Counted from the stretch's first letter, positions 1 to 5,291 are shown. The stretch: DNA of 5,291 bases from Flaviramulus sp. (GCA_023255235.1 JALRJA010000355.1:1-5291); one strand, 5' to 3'. Program-made: numbers and translations. The notes: a model not told the origin generated them from the letters alone.

Positions 1-666
1 AAACAATACCAAAACCAAGGTCTTAGCTTAGGTGACTTAATTAACGAAGGAAACTTAGGTTTGATCAAAGCTGCACAACGTTTTGATGAAACACGTGGTT
101 TTAAATTTATATCGTATGCTGTTTGGTGGATTCGTCAATCGATTCTTCAAGCATTGGCTGAACAATCGCGTATTGTACGTTTACCATTAAACAAGATTGG
201 TTCTATTAACAAAATTAACAAAACGTTTGCTTTTCTTGAGCAAAGTCATGAACGTCCACCTTCTGCAGAAGAGATTGCAAAAGAATTAGACATGACAATT
301 AATGATGTTAAAGAGTCTATGAAAAATTCTGGTCGTCACGTAAGTATGGATGCGCCTTTAGTTGAAGGTGAAGATTCAAACTTATACGATGTATTAAATA
401 GTGGTGAATCACCAAACCCAGATAGAGAATTATTACACGAATCACTACGCACAGAAATTGAACGTGCTTTAGAAACATTAACACCTCGTGAAGCAGATGT
501 AATTCGTTTATATTTTGGTTTAGGAAACCAACACCCAATGACGCTTGAGGAAATTGGTGAAACTTTTGATTTAACTCGTGAGCGTGTACGCCAAATTAAA
601 GAAAAGGCTATACGTAGATTAAAGCATACTTCAAGAAGTAAAATTTTGAAAACCTATTTAGGGTAA
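1..666 (+). CDS. rpoD: RNA polymerase primary sigma factor, RpoD/SigA type (5' end outside window)
   Basis: The reading frame is open from base 1, so the gene starts before the window; 221 C-terminal residues are visible. Bacteroidota primary sigma factors are about 290 residues (family knowledge), so roughly 65 are missing. Residues are numbered from the first visible one. Region 2.2 (core binding) is at about 8-28 ([19 protein letters not shown]). Regions 2.3-2.4, for melting and -7 recognition, are at 32-52 with [17 protein letters not shown]. Region 3 follows from about 57 ([11 protein letters not shown]), with [11 protein letters not shown]. Region 4 starts at LTPRE (160) and carries the -33-binding helix-turn-helix at about 180-207 ([24 protein letters not shown]). 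It directs the housekeeping holoenzyme; in this phylum that enzyme reads TTTG/TAnnTTTG promoters rather than TTGACA/TATAAT. The protein ends normally at TYLG. Two hairpins follow the stop. The TTG at base 61 is an internal Leu codon, not a start. Confidence 0.96.
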   Translation, partial: KQYQNQGLSLGDLINEGNLGLIKAAQRFDETRGFKFISYAVWWIRQSILQALAEQSRIVRLPLNKIGSINKINKTFAFLEQSHERPPSAEEIAKELDMTINDVKESMKNSGRHVSMDAPLVEGEDSNLYDVLNSGESPNPDRELLHESLRTEIERALETLTPREADVIRLYFGLGNQHPMTLEEIGETFDLTRERVRQIKEKAIRRLKHTSRSKILKTYLG

Positions 667-702
667 TCATTTTATTGGTTACTATCCTAAATTATAGCAA
701 CA

Positions 703-731
703 AACAGTTAAAGAAATAACTGTTCGTTTTT
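703..731 (+). terminator. First hairpin downstream of rpoD
   Basis: AACAGTTA (703-710) and TAACTGTT (717-724) form a perfect 8-bp stem around a 6-nt loop, followed two bases later by five T (727-731). The stem is AT-rich and the T run short, so alone it would be a weak intrinsic terminator. It may instead protect the rpoD mRNA 3' end or back up the stronger hairpin 20 bp downstream. Confidence 0.5.
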
Positions 732-743
732 GATTGATGAGAG

Positions 744-786
744 AACCCTTGGCTGATTACCAAGGGTTTGTTCTTTTATTTTTTTA
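744..786 (+). terminator. Intrinsic terminator of rpoD
   Basis: AACCCTTGG (744-752) pairs perfectly with CCAAGGGTT (760-768) across a 7-nt loop (CTGATTA). A T-rich tract follows from 767, ending in seven consecutive T (779-785). A GC-containing 9-bp stem plus T tract is the standard Rho-independent layout. It separates rpoD from rpe, which therefore probably has its own promoter. Confidence 0.88.
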
Positions 787-858
787 ATCTTGTTTTATGT
801 AGGTGGCTATTTGGGTTAATGGTTTTTTGTAATAGAGGCTACTTCTCAAAGACTTTTT

Positions 859-866
859 TATATTTG
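859..866 (+). promoter_or_regulatory. Probable -7 element for rpe (TATATTTG)
   Basis: TATATTTG matches the Bacteroidota -7 consensus TAnnTTTG exactly. Start of transcription would fall near 870-874, giving a leader of about 20 nt before the ATG at 893. No TTG or TTTG lies at the usual 17-21 nt upstream spacing; the nearest (827-829) is 29 nt away. The -33 half is therefore weak or absent. Inferred from sequence only. Confidence 0.5.
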
Positions 867-892
867 CATAAAACTTATAATGCTTGTTTTAA

Positions 893-1555
893 ATGTGTAG
901 TAAATTAATAGCACCTTCAATTTTAGCTGCCGATTTTGCAAACCTGCAACGAGATATAGAAATGGTAAACCAAAGTAAGGCAGATTGGTTTCATATAGAT
1001 GTTATGGATGGTCATTTTGTTCCCAACATTTCGTATGGTATGCCAGTTATTGAAGCCATAAAAAAACATGCTACTAAGCCATTGGATGTTCATTTAATGA
1101 TTGAAAAACCCGAGCGTTATATTGAAGCATTTGCAAAAGTAGGTGCTGATATTATTACTGTACATTATGAATCTACTGTGCATTTACACCGAACGCTTTC
1201 TCAAATTGAAGCTGTTGGTTGTAAAGCGGGTGTTGTTTTAAATTTAACCACACCGGTATCTGTTTTAGAAGATATTTTACCTAAGTGTTTTATGGTTTTA
1301 TTAATGTCTATCAATCCTGGATTTGGCGGTCAAAAGTTTGAAGATATTACGTATAAAAAAGTAAAAAAACTACGCAAAATGATAGATGAGCAAGGGCTTG
1401 ATACGCACATTGAAATTGATGGTGGTGTTACCAATAACAATATCACTAAGCTAGTAGAAGCTGGAGCAACTGTTTTTGTAGCTGGAAGTCATATTTTTAA
1501 AAGTGACAATCAGTTAGAAACCATTGCACATTTAAAAGATCTTGCCAACATTTAG
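893..1555 (+). CDS. rpe: Ribulose-phosphate 3-epimerase
   Basis: Cytoplasmic enzyme of the pentose phosphate pathway interconverting D-ribulose 5-phosphate and D-xylulose 5-phosphate. The 220 residues match the family's usual length, and the TIM-barrel signatures appear in order. APSILAADF (7-15) carries the substrate-contacting Ser9. HIDVMDGHFVPN (34-45) holds metal ligands His34 and Asp36, the latter also a catalytic acid/base. DVHLMI carries metal ligand His67. MSINPGFGGQKF (138-149) is the flexible phosphate-side loop. EIDGGV holds the second catalytic acid/base, Asp176. AGSHIF (197-202) completes the phosphate-binding site. No key residue is missing. The ATG at 893 is the first possible start because an in-frame TAA immediately precedes it. 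No Shine-Dalgarno site is visible. The gene follows the rpoD terminator and its stop overlaps that of the convergent CBS gene. Confidence 0.97.
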   Translation: MCSKLIAPSILAADFANLQRDIEMVNQSKADWFHIDVMDGHFVPNISYGMPVIEAIKKHATKPLDVHLMIEKPERYIEAFAKVGADIITVHYESTVHLHRTLSQIEAVGCKAGVVLNLTTPVSVLEDILPKCFMVLLMSINPGFGGQKFEDITYKKVKKLRKMIDEQGLDTHIEIDGGVTNNNITKLVEAGATVFVAGSHIFKSDNQLETIAHLKDLANI

Positions 1556-1971
1556 TATTGTTTTAAAAAATACTTTATTAAATCTGTTGTAGTAACAATA
1601 CCAACAAGTTTATTGTGTGCAATTACTGGTAAGGCATGAAATTCATGTGAAGCTAATATTTCTGCAACTTCTTTTATTGAATTTGAAACCGAAATGGTTA
1701 CAATATGCCTGTTCATAAATTGGTTTATGGTAAACATATTATAAACTAGAGCGTTAGAGTAATCGGATGTGTTTTCTGAAAAATCTGCAAAACTCAAGCG
1801 CAACAAATCTGTTTGACTTAGCATACCTACAATCTTGTTGTTTTCTACAACCGGAATATGCCTAATATGGTGCTTTTTAAAAAGGTGTTCGGCTTTTTCT
1901 AAACTATCGGTTTTTTCAAGTGTAATAACTGGCGTGGTCATTATCATTGAAATGGGTGCTTTTCTAATCAT
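1552..1971 (-). CDS. Small two-CBS-domain protein
   Basis: A 139-residue soluble protein made almost entirely of a CBS pair (Bateman module). CBS1 covers about 11-60 (MTTPVITL, HIRHIPVV, GMLSQTDLL). CBS2 covers about 86-136 (MNRHIVTI, FHALPVI, GIVTTTDLI). Asp55 and Asp130, in the S/T-x-x-D turns, are where many CBS pairs contact a nucleotide ribose, so adenine-nucleotide sensing is plausible by family knowledge. There is no attached enzyme, transporter or DNA-binding domain; such stand-alone proteins usually act on a partner not identifiable here. The linker (60-85) is acidic/polar. No signal peptide or membrane segment is seen. ATG at 1971 is preferred over internal Met9 and Met11 because it keeps the conserved lead-in to CBS1 and sits about 27 nt after a predicted transcription start. 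Its stop overlaps rpe's convergent stop by 4 bp. A dyad covers the promoter -33 box. Confidence 0.9.
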   Translation of the reverse strand: MIRKAPISMIMTTPVITLEKTDSLEKAEHLFKKHHIRHIPVVENNKIVGMLSQTDLLRLSFADFSENTSDYSNALVYNMFTINQFMNRHIVTISVSNSIKEVAEILASHEFHALPVIAHNKLVGIVTTTDLIKYFLKQY

Positions 1972-2003
1972 GACAATTAATTTTTTAGTATGATTAAAAA
2001 TAT

Positions 2004-2032
2004 CAAAGAAAACGCTTAAAAATTATGACAAA
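2004..2032 (-). promoter_or_regulatory. Probable promoter of the CBS gene
   Basis: Read on the minus strand, TTTG (2032-2029) is followed after 17 nt by TTTCTTTG (2011-2004). This fits the Bacteroidota pattern TTTG-N17-20-TAnnTTTG with one mismatch (second position T instead of A). Transcription would start near 1997-2000, giving a leader of about 27 nt before the ATG at 1971. The -33 element lies inside the dyad at 2024-2039. Confidence 0.55.
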
Positions 2033-2039
2033 TGTCATA
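2024..2039. promoter_or_regulatory. Operator-like dyad TATGACA-AA-TGTCATA
   Basis: Perfect 7-bp half-sites TATGACA (2024-2030) and TGTCATA (2033-2039) are separated by AA. Its core reads TGA-N6-TCA, the half-site and spacing typical of CRP/FNR-superfamily operators (family knowledge). It covers the predicted -33 element of the CBS gene, so a bound protein could repress or, at this unusual position, activate it. The regulator is not encoded in the window. Confidence 0.5.
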
Positions 2040-2040
2040 G

Positions 2041-2075
2041 ACATCTTGAAACTTAATTGGTGTGTTTCAAGGTGT
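2041..2075. repeat. 12-position inverted repeat upstream of the CBS promoter
   Basis: ACATCTTGAAAC (2041-2052) and GTTTCAAGGTGT (2064-2075) are complementary at 11 of 12 positions; the exception (T2044/G2072) becomes a G-U pair in plus-strand RNA. The 11-nt centre is TTAATTGGTGT. The core CTTGAAAC/GTTTCAAG is a perfect 8-bp repeat. It begins one base from the dyad at 2024-2039. Only four T follow on the plus strand and no gene upstream needs a terminator there, so an operator or upstream control site is likelier than a terminator. Confidence 0.5.
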
Positions 2076-2085
2076 TTTGGTGTGT
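2057..2085 (+). repeat. TTGGTGTGT direct repeat, 20-bp period
   Basis: TTGGTGTGT occurs at 2057-2065 and 2077-2085, exactly 20 bp (about two helical turns) apart. The copies lie in a stretch (2058-2089) of almost only G and T on the plus strand, unusual in this AT-rich sequence. The first copy is partly in the loop and right arm of the inverted repeat at 2041-2075. It could be tandem protein-binding sites or simple GT-rich sequence. Confidence 0.35.
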
Positions 2086-2200
2086 GTGCTTTGATAATAT
2101 GGTATAAGAGATGAGAAAAGGAGAATCAATTCTACTATTAGGTAATTAAGGTTTTTTTACAAATATATTTAGTAATGTAAGAATAAATTGTTTTCAAATG

Positions 2201-2258
2201 TTCATTATTTTAACTCAAATCAACAAACAAAACAGAGTTTCAAAGAAAAAATAATGAA
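2201..2258 (+). repeat. AT-rich composite hairpin upstream of the GH29 gene
   Basis: TTCATTATTTT (2201-2211) pairs perfectly with AAAATAATGAA (2248-2258). Directly inside, AACTC (2212-2216) pairs with GAGTT (2235-2239), leaving an 8-nt one-sided bulge (2240-2247) and an A/C-rich 18-nt apical loop. There is no T tract after it, so it is not a standard terminator. If transcription starts upstream it would be a leader structure; otherwise it may be chance symmetry in AT-rich DNA. Confidence 0.3.
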
Positions 2259-2350
2259 TGAAGTAGTTAACAATGCTAATTATTTTGAAAATTTAATTTC
2301 AATAGTAACCATTTTATTGTAATAAAAAGAACATTCCAAAAAGAAAATTA

Positions 2351-2371
2351 GACCAAAATTTAGTCAATTTG
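2351..2371 (+). promoter_or_regulatory. Imperfect dyad overlapping a weak -7 match, upstream of GH29 gene
   Basis: GACCAAA-A-TTTAGTC (2351-2365) is a 7-1-7 dyad with one mismatched pair. It overlaps TCAATTTG (2364-2371), which differs from the -7 consensus TAnnTTTG at one base. Initiation near 2376 would leave a leader of about 17 nt before the ATG at 2393. No TTG lies at the expected -33 distance, which would fit a promoter needing an activator or a different sigma factor. Confidence 0.3.
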
Positions 2372-2392
2372 TTAAAGAAAAAATCTAAACTT

Positions 2393-3754
2393 ATGAAAAA
2401 AATAGTCTGTGTTGTACTTTTAAACTTAGTTGCGTGGCAAACCTACGCTCAGTTAAATACGGAAACAAAAGCAGAAAAAATAGAGCGGATGGAATGGTGG
2501 ACAGAAGCACGCTTTGGTATGTTTATTCACTGGGGTTTATATGCTTTGCCTGCTCGACACGAATGGGTAATGAGTAATGAAAAGATACAAAAAAAGACGT
2601 ATGAAAAGTATGCTAACTTTTTTAATCCCGATTTATACAACCCAAGAGATTGGTCCAAATTAGCTAAAAAAGCAGGAATGAAATATGTGGTTTTCACTGC
2701 TAAACATCACGATGGGTTTTGTCTTTACAACTCAAAATATACAGACTACAAGGTAACAAACACGCCCTATGGAAAAGATGTTATGAAAGAACTAGTAGAT
2801 GCTTTTAGAGCCGAAGGAATACGTATTGGATTATACTATTCATTGATTGATTGGCATCACCCCGATTTTATTGTCAAAGATCCCATTCACCCCGAAAGAA
2901 ATAATGAAAAAGAATTGGCAAAAGACGCCGATAGAAATCTTAAAAACTTTCAAAAGTATCTCAAAAACCAATTAACAGAAATTTTAACCAACTATGGGCA
3001 AATAGATATTTTATTTACAGACTTTTCTTACCCACAAAGAGAGAATGGAAAAGGAAGAACATATTGGGATTCTGAAAATTTATATAAACAAATAAGAATA
3101 CTTCAGCCACAAATTATAATAAATGATCGTCTTGATTTAAAAGAAGAAGGCGGATGGGATTTTTTGACACCCGAACAATTTATGCCCAATGAGTGGGTAA
3201 CCTACAATGGTGAAAAAGTGCCTTGGGAAACGTGTCAAACTTTTTCTGGTTATTCATGGGGCTACCACAGAGACGATCACTCCTGGAAGAGTACAGAACA
3301 AACCATTGTTATGCTTATTGAAACAGTTAGCAAAGGAGGTAATCTTTTACTTAATGTAGGCCCAACCGCAAGAGGTATTATTCAAAAAGAAGCCGTTGAA
3401 AGACTTGAAGCTACTCATCAATGGATGAAGTATCACAGTCGTTCCATTTATGGATGTACAGCGGCTCCTAAACAATTTGAAAAACCTGATAATTGTTTGT
3501 TAACATACAACCCTAAAACAAATAGATTGTATGTACATGTATTAGAATGGCCATTTAAAACAATTTATCTGCCTGGTTTGGCAGATAAAGTCTTGTATGC
3601 ACAAATATTAAATGATGGCTCTGAACTTCAACTAAAAACAAAAAAAGGAGCTTGGCTAGATGATGTTAAAAAAAATGACAATGGCTTAAAAATAACTATC
3701 CCTGTAACCAAACCCGATGTCGCAATCCCAGTGATTGAACTTTTTTTAAAATAA
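2393..3754 (+). CDS. Exported GH29-family alpha-L-fucosidase
   Basis: Predicted retaining exo-enzyme releasing terminal alpha-L-fucose from glycans outside the cytoplasm. I start it at ATG 2393 (453 residues) because residues 1-19 then form a clean signal peptide: MKK, a hydrophobic stretch, then TYA before Gln20. The in-frame TTG at 2369 would put a charged extension in front. Catalytic-domain signatures: RFGMFIHWG (40-48), FTAKHHDGF (101-109), GLYYSLIDWHHPDF (146-159) and GGNLLLNVGPTARG (315-328). The nucleophile should be Asp210 in IDILFTDFSYP, where most members have a Trp-Phe-Asp arrangement. The acid/base is poorly conserved in GH29; Glu261 (TPEQF) and Glu279 (PWET) are candidates only. 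About 120 residues after 335 fit the usual C-terminal beta-sandwich. No carbohydrate-binding module or C-terminal sorting domain is seen. The sulfatase follows after 21 nt with no terminator, implying an operon. Exact linkage specificity is unknown. Confidence 0.9.
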   Translation: MKKIVCVVLLNLVAWQTYAQLNTETKAEKIERMEWWTEARFGMFIHWGLYALPARHEWVMSNEKIQKKTYEKYANFFNPDLYNPRDWSKLAKKAGMKYVVFTAKHHDGFCLYNSKYTDYKVTNTPYGKDVMKELVDAFRAEGIRIGLYYSLIDWHHPDFIVKDPIHPERNNEKELAKDADRNLKNFQKYLKNQLTEILTNYGQIDILFTDFSYPQRENGKGRTYWDSENLYKQIRILQPQIIINDRLDLKEEGGWDFLTPEQFMPNEWVTYNGEKVPWETCQTFSGYSWGYHRDDHSWKSTEQTIVMLIETVSKGGNLLLNVGPTARGIIQKEAVERLEATHQWMKYHSRSIYGCTAAPKQFEKPDNCLLTYNPKTNRLYVHVLEWPFKTIYLPGLADKVLYAQILNDGSELQLKTKKGAWLDDVKKNDNGLKITIPVTKPDVAIPVIELFLK

Positions 3755-3775
3755 ATAGTAGCAACCAAAAAAGTT

Positions 3776-5215
3776 ATGAAAATTAGAGGTAAAACTTTAG
3801 CATTATTCTTTTTCACAATATTTTTCACATGTGAAATAGTACCTTCTAAAAAAACAAATTCAAAAAATTTTAATGATAAACCAAACATCATAATTATCCT
3901 AACAGATGATCAGGGATTTGCCGATGTAGGATTTAATGGCTCAAAAGATATTCTAACACCACATATTGATAAAATTGCCGAGAGAGGTGTTGTTTTTTCT
4001 AATGGTTATGTTTCGCATCCCTATTGTAGCCCATCAAGAGCTGGCCTTATGACAGGGCGATATCAACAGCGATTTGGACATGAACACAATGTCCCTTTTG
4101 CACCACAAGACTCAACAATGGGAACACCAAAAAATGAAGTGTTTCTTTCAAATAAAATGAAAGAAGCAGGTTATAATACTTGTGCAATTGGCAAATGGCA
4201 TTTGGGAGATCATCCCAGTTTTTTACCTCGTCAAAGAGGGTTTGATCATTGGTTTGGATTTTCTGGCGGAAATATGAATTATTGGGGATATCCTCACAGT
4301 AAAAATAAAACCATGCATATACAACGCAATGAAGATAATATAGACCATAAAGATTTGAACTACTTAACAGATGATTTTACAAATGAAGCCTTGTCTTATA
4401 TTAAACAAAATAAAGATAATCCATTTTTTATTTACTTGTCTTACAATTCACCACATAGCCCAAATCATGCTACAAAGCAATATTTAAAAAAAACAGAACA
4501 CATTGAATATGGAATTAGAAGTGTTTATGGAGCGATGATTGCTGGTATTGATGAAGGAGTGGGTAAAATAGATTCGCTACTAACAAGTTTTGGTATTCGC
4601 GAAAACACACTTATCATATTTCTAAGTGACAATGGTGGCCGTTTAGATGCGGCAAATAACGGGAAATTTAGAGGTCATAAAGGGATGTTATTTGAAGGAG
4701 GAATTAGAGTTCCTTTTACCATTTCATGGCCTTCACAATTACCACAAGGCACTACCTATAACCAACCTGTTTCAGCATTAGACATCTACAGTACTTGTTT
4801 GGCTGCTGCTAAGTTAAAACTTAATAAGACCCAATTCTTAGATGGAAAAAACCTTTTACCTTACCTTAAAAGCAACCTAAATGAGGCTCCTCACAAAGCA
4901 TTATTTTGGAGAGTTGCAAATGGAGAAGAATTTGCGGTTAGAAAAGGAAAATATAAACTTATAAAAAGTGCCTACAAAAATAAGACAATGCTTTTTGATT
5001 TAAGCATTGATGAAATGGAAACCAATGATATTTCATTAAAAAAACCAAATGTTTTCAGTGAACTACAATCGCTTTATTTAAATTGGAATAAAAACTTAGC
5101 AGAGCCTAGATGGACCGATCCACACTTACTAAATGTGAAAAAGGAAGAGCAAAATTTTCAAGATATAAGGATTAAGAGTTTATCTAAAAAAGAGAAAGAA
5201 AATTATAAATTATGA
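3776..5215 (+). CDS. Exported formylglycine-dependent sulfatase, S1 family
   Basis: Predicted to hydrolyse sulfate esters, probably on a sulfated polysaccharide or its oligosaccharides, in the periplasm or at the surface. It has 479 residues, a normal length. Hydrophobic residues 8-18 form the export signal; Cys19 after FFT could be a lipid-anchored Cys, but the lipobox is poor. PNIIIILTDDQG (36-47) supplies metal ligands Asp44 and Asp45. CSPSRAGLMTGR (84-95) is the Cys-type sulfatase signature, so Cys84 should become formylglycine and Arg88 stabilise it. GKWHLG (139-144) gives Lys140 and His142. NSPHSP gives His227. LSDNGG gives Asp285 and Asn286. GHKGMLFEGGIRVPF (300-314) gives Lys302. All expected catalytic residues are present. 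The C-terminal part (about 370-479) resembles the usual small sulfatase subdomain. Subfamily and substrate cannot be set by eye. The maturase for Cys84 is not in the window. The stop overlaps the next gene's start. Confidence 0.93.
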   Translation: MKIRGKTLALFFFTIFFTCEIVPSKKTNSKNFNDKPNIIIILTDDQGFADVGFNGSKDILTPHIDKIAERGVVFSNGYVSHPYCSPSRAGLMTGRYQQRFGHEHNVPFAPQDSTMGTPKNEVFLSNKMKEAGYNTCAIGKWHLGDHPSFLPRQRGFDHWFGFSGGNMNYWGYPHSKNKTMHIQRNEDNIDHKDLNYLTDDFTNEALSYIKQNKDNPFFIYLSYNSPHSPNHATKQYLKKTEHIEYGIRSVYGAMIAGIDEGVGKIDSLLTSFGIRENTLIIFLSDNGGRLDAANNGKFRGHKGMLFEGGIRVPFTISWPSQLPQGTTYNQPVSALDIYSTCLAAAKLKLNKTQFLDGKNLLPYLKSNLNEAPHKALFWRVANGEEFAVRKGKYKLIKSAYKNKTMLFDLSIDEMETNDISLKKPNVFSELQSLYLNWNKNLAEPRWTDPHLLNVKKEEQNFQDIRIKSLSKKEKENYKL

Positions 5216-5291
5216 GTTTTATTCTTAAAAAAAACAGATCTTCTTATTTATTATACAACTTATGTTTAATTGGTTTGGTACATATAATTTT
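5212..5291 (+). CDS. Third gene of the operon, N-terminus only (3' end outside window)
   Basis: ATG at 5212 overlaps the sulfatase stop in an ATGA arrangement, a strong sign of translational coupling. The frame stays open to the window edge for 26 codons. The visible protein begins MSFILKKNRSSYLLYN and continues LCLIGLVHII. Positive residues (KKNR) followed by a hydrophobic run suggest a signal peptide or membrane anchor. Nothing identifies a family. From position, another exported glycan-degrading enzyme (sulfatase or glycoside hydrolase) is the natural expectation, but this is inference. Confidence 0.7.
   Translation, partial: MSFILKKNRSSYLLYNLCLIGLVHII

Larger units (their letters stand above)
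1972..2392. other. Gene-free region between CBS gene and GH29 gene
   Basis: About 420 bp without a credible gene on either strand. It separates the divergent CBS gene from the rightward fucosidase/sulfatase operon. It contains the CBS promoter and dyad (2004-2039), a long inverted repeat (2041-2075), a GT-rich stretch with a direct repeat (2057-2085), an AT-rich composite hairpin (2201-2258) and a dyad next to a weak -7 match (2351-2371). The hexamer TTTCAA or its complement TTGAAA occurs six times between 2046 and 2302. The region marks the change from housekeeping genes to accessory glycan-degradation genes. Confidence 0.85.

Noticed and set aside
317..538. Open frame of 73 codons on the minus strand inside rpoD
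   Set aside because: It lies wholly opposite conserved sigma regions 3-4, its translation resembles no domain, and it has no promoter or leader of its own.
2111..2149. Mini-ORF MRKGESILLLGN in the intergenic region
   Set aside because: Only 12 codons, with no ribosome-binding site and no downstream gene close enough for a leader peptide; this length is expected by chance.
2161..2170. Palindrome AAATATATTT
   Set aside because: Short AT-only palindromes are common at this base composition; nothing nearby supports a function.
2285..2302. TTGAAA-ATTTAA-TTTCAA as a stand-alone hairpin
   Set aside because: A 6-bp AT-rich stem without a T tract is too weak to call alone; kept only as part of the recurring-hexamer observation.
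2369..2392. TTG start adding eight residues (MLKKKSKL) to the GH29 protein
   Set aside because: The ATG at 2393 gives a textbook signal peptide. The extension only adds charges ahead of it, and the TTG overlaps a possible -7 element.
3628..3891. Open frame of 87 codons on the minus strand across the GH29-sulfatase junction
   Set aside because: It is the complement of two well-supported coding ends. Its hydrophobic look comes from complementing A-rich Lys/Asn codons.
1..5291. tRNA or rRNA genes, insertion sequences, CRISPR arrays, toxin-antitoxin or phage-defence genes
   Set aside because: I found no cloverleaf, transposase signature, spaced identical repeats or defence-type domain on either strand.

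Overview
The window looks like the chromosome of a marine-type Flavobacteriaceae (Bacteroidota). The evidence is strong AT richness, A-rich leaders with no clear Shine-Dalgarno sites, -7 boxes of the Bacteroidota TAnnTTTG type, a primary sigma factor of the Bacteroidota kind, and a secreted fucosidase/sulfatase gene pair. Genus cannot be read from this sequence.

Left half (1-1971), housekeeping. The 3' three quarters of the primary sigma factor gene (rpoD) runs off the left edge and ends in two stacked hairpins, the second a good intrinsic terminator. Ribulose-phosphate 3-epimerase (rpe) follows with its own likely -7 box. A small two-CBS-domain protein lies on the opposite strand and converges on rpe so tightly that the two stop codons overlap.

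Middle (1972-2392), a gene-free stretch of about 420 bp dense in symmetric sequence. It holds a near-consensus promoter for the CBS gene with a 7-2-7 dyad lying across its -33 box. A 12-position inverted repeat starts one base beyond, followed by a 9-nt direct repeat with a 20-bp period. An AT-rich composite hairpin and a small imperfect dyad lie closer to the rightward genes.

Right half (2393-5291), a glycan-degradation operon. An exported GH29 alpha-L-fucosidase-family enzyme is followed after 21 nt by an exported S1-type formylglycine sulfatase. The sulfatase stop overlaps the start of a third gene (ATGA), cut by the window edge after 26 codons. Together they look like the start or part of a polysaccharide utilisation locus acting on a sulfated, fucose-containing glycan: the sulfatase would remove sulfate esters and the GH29 enzyme terminal fucose, outside the cytoplasm. 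The substrate itself is inference.

I see no wholly new system. The best leads are the operator-like dyads upstream of the CBS gene, the atypical GH29 nucleophile motif and the truncated third gene of the operon.
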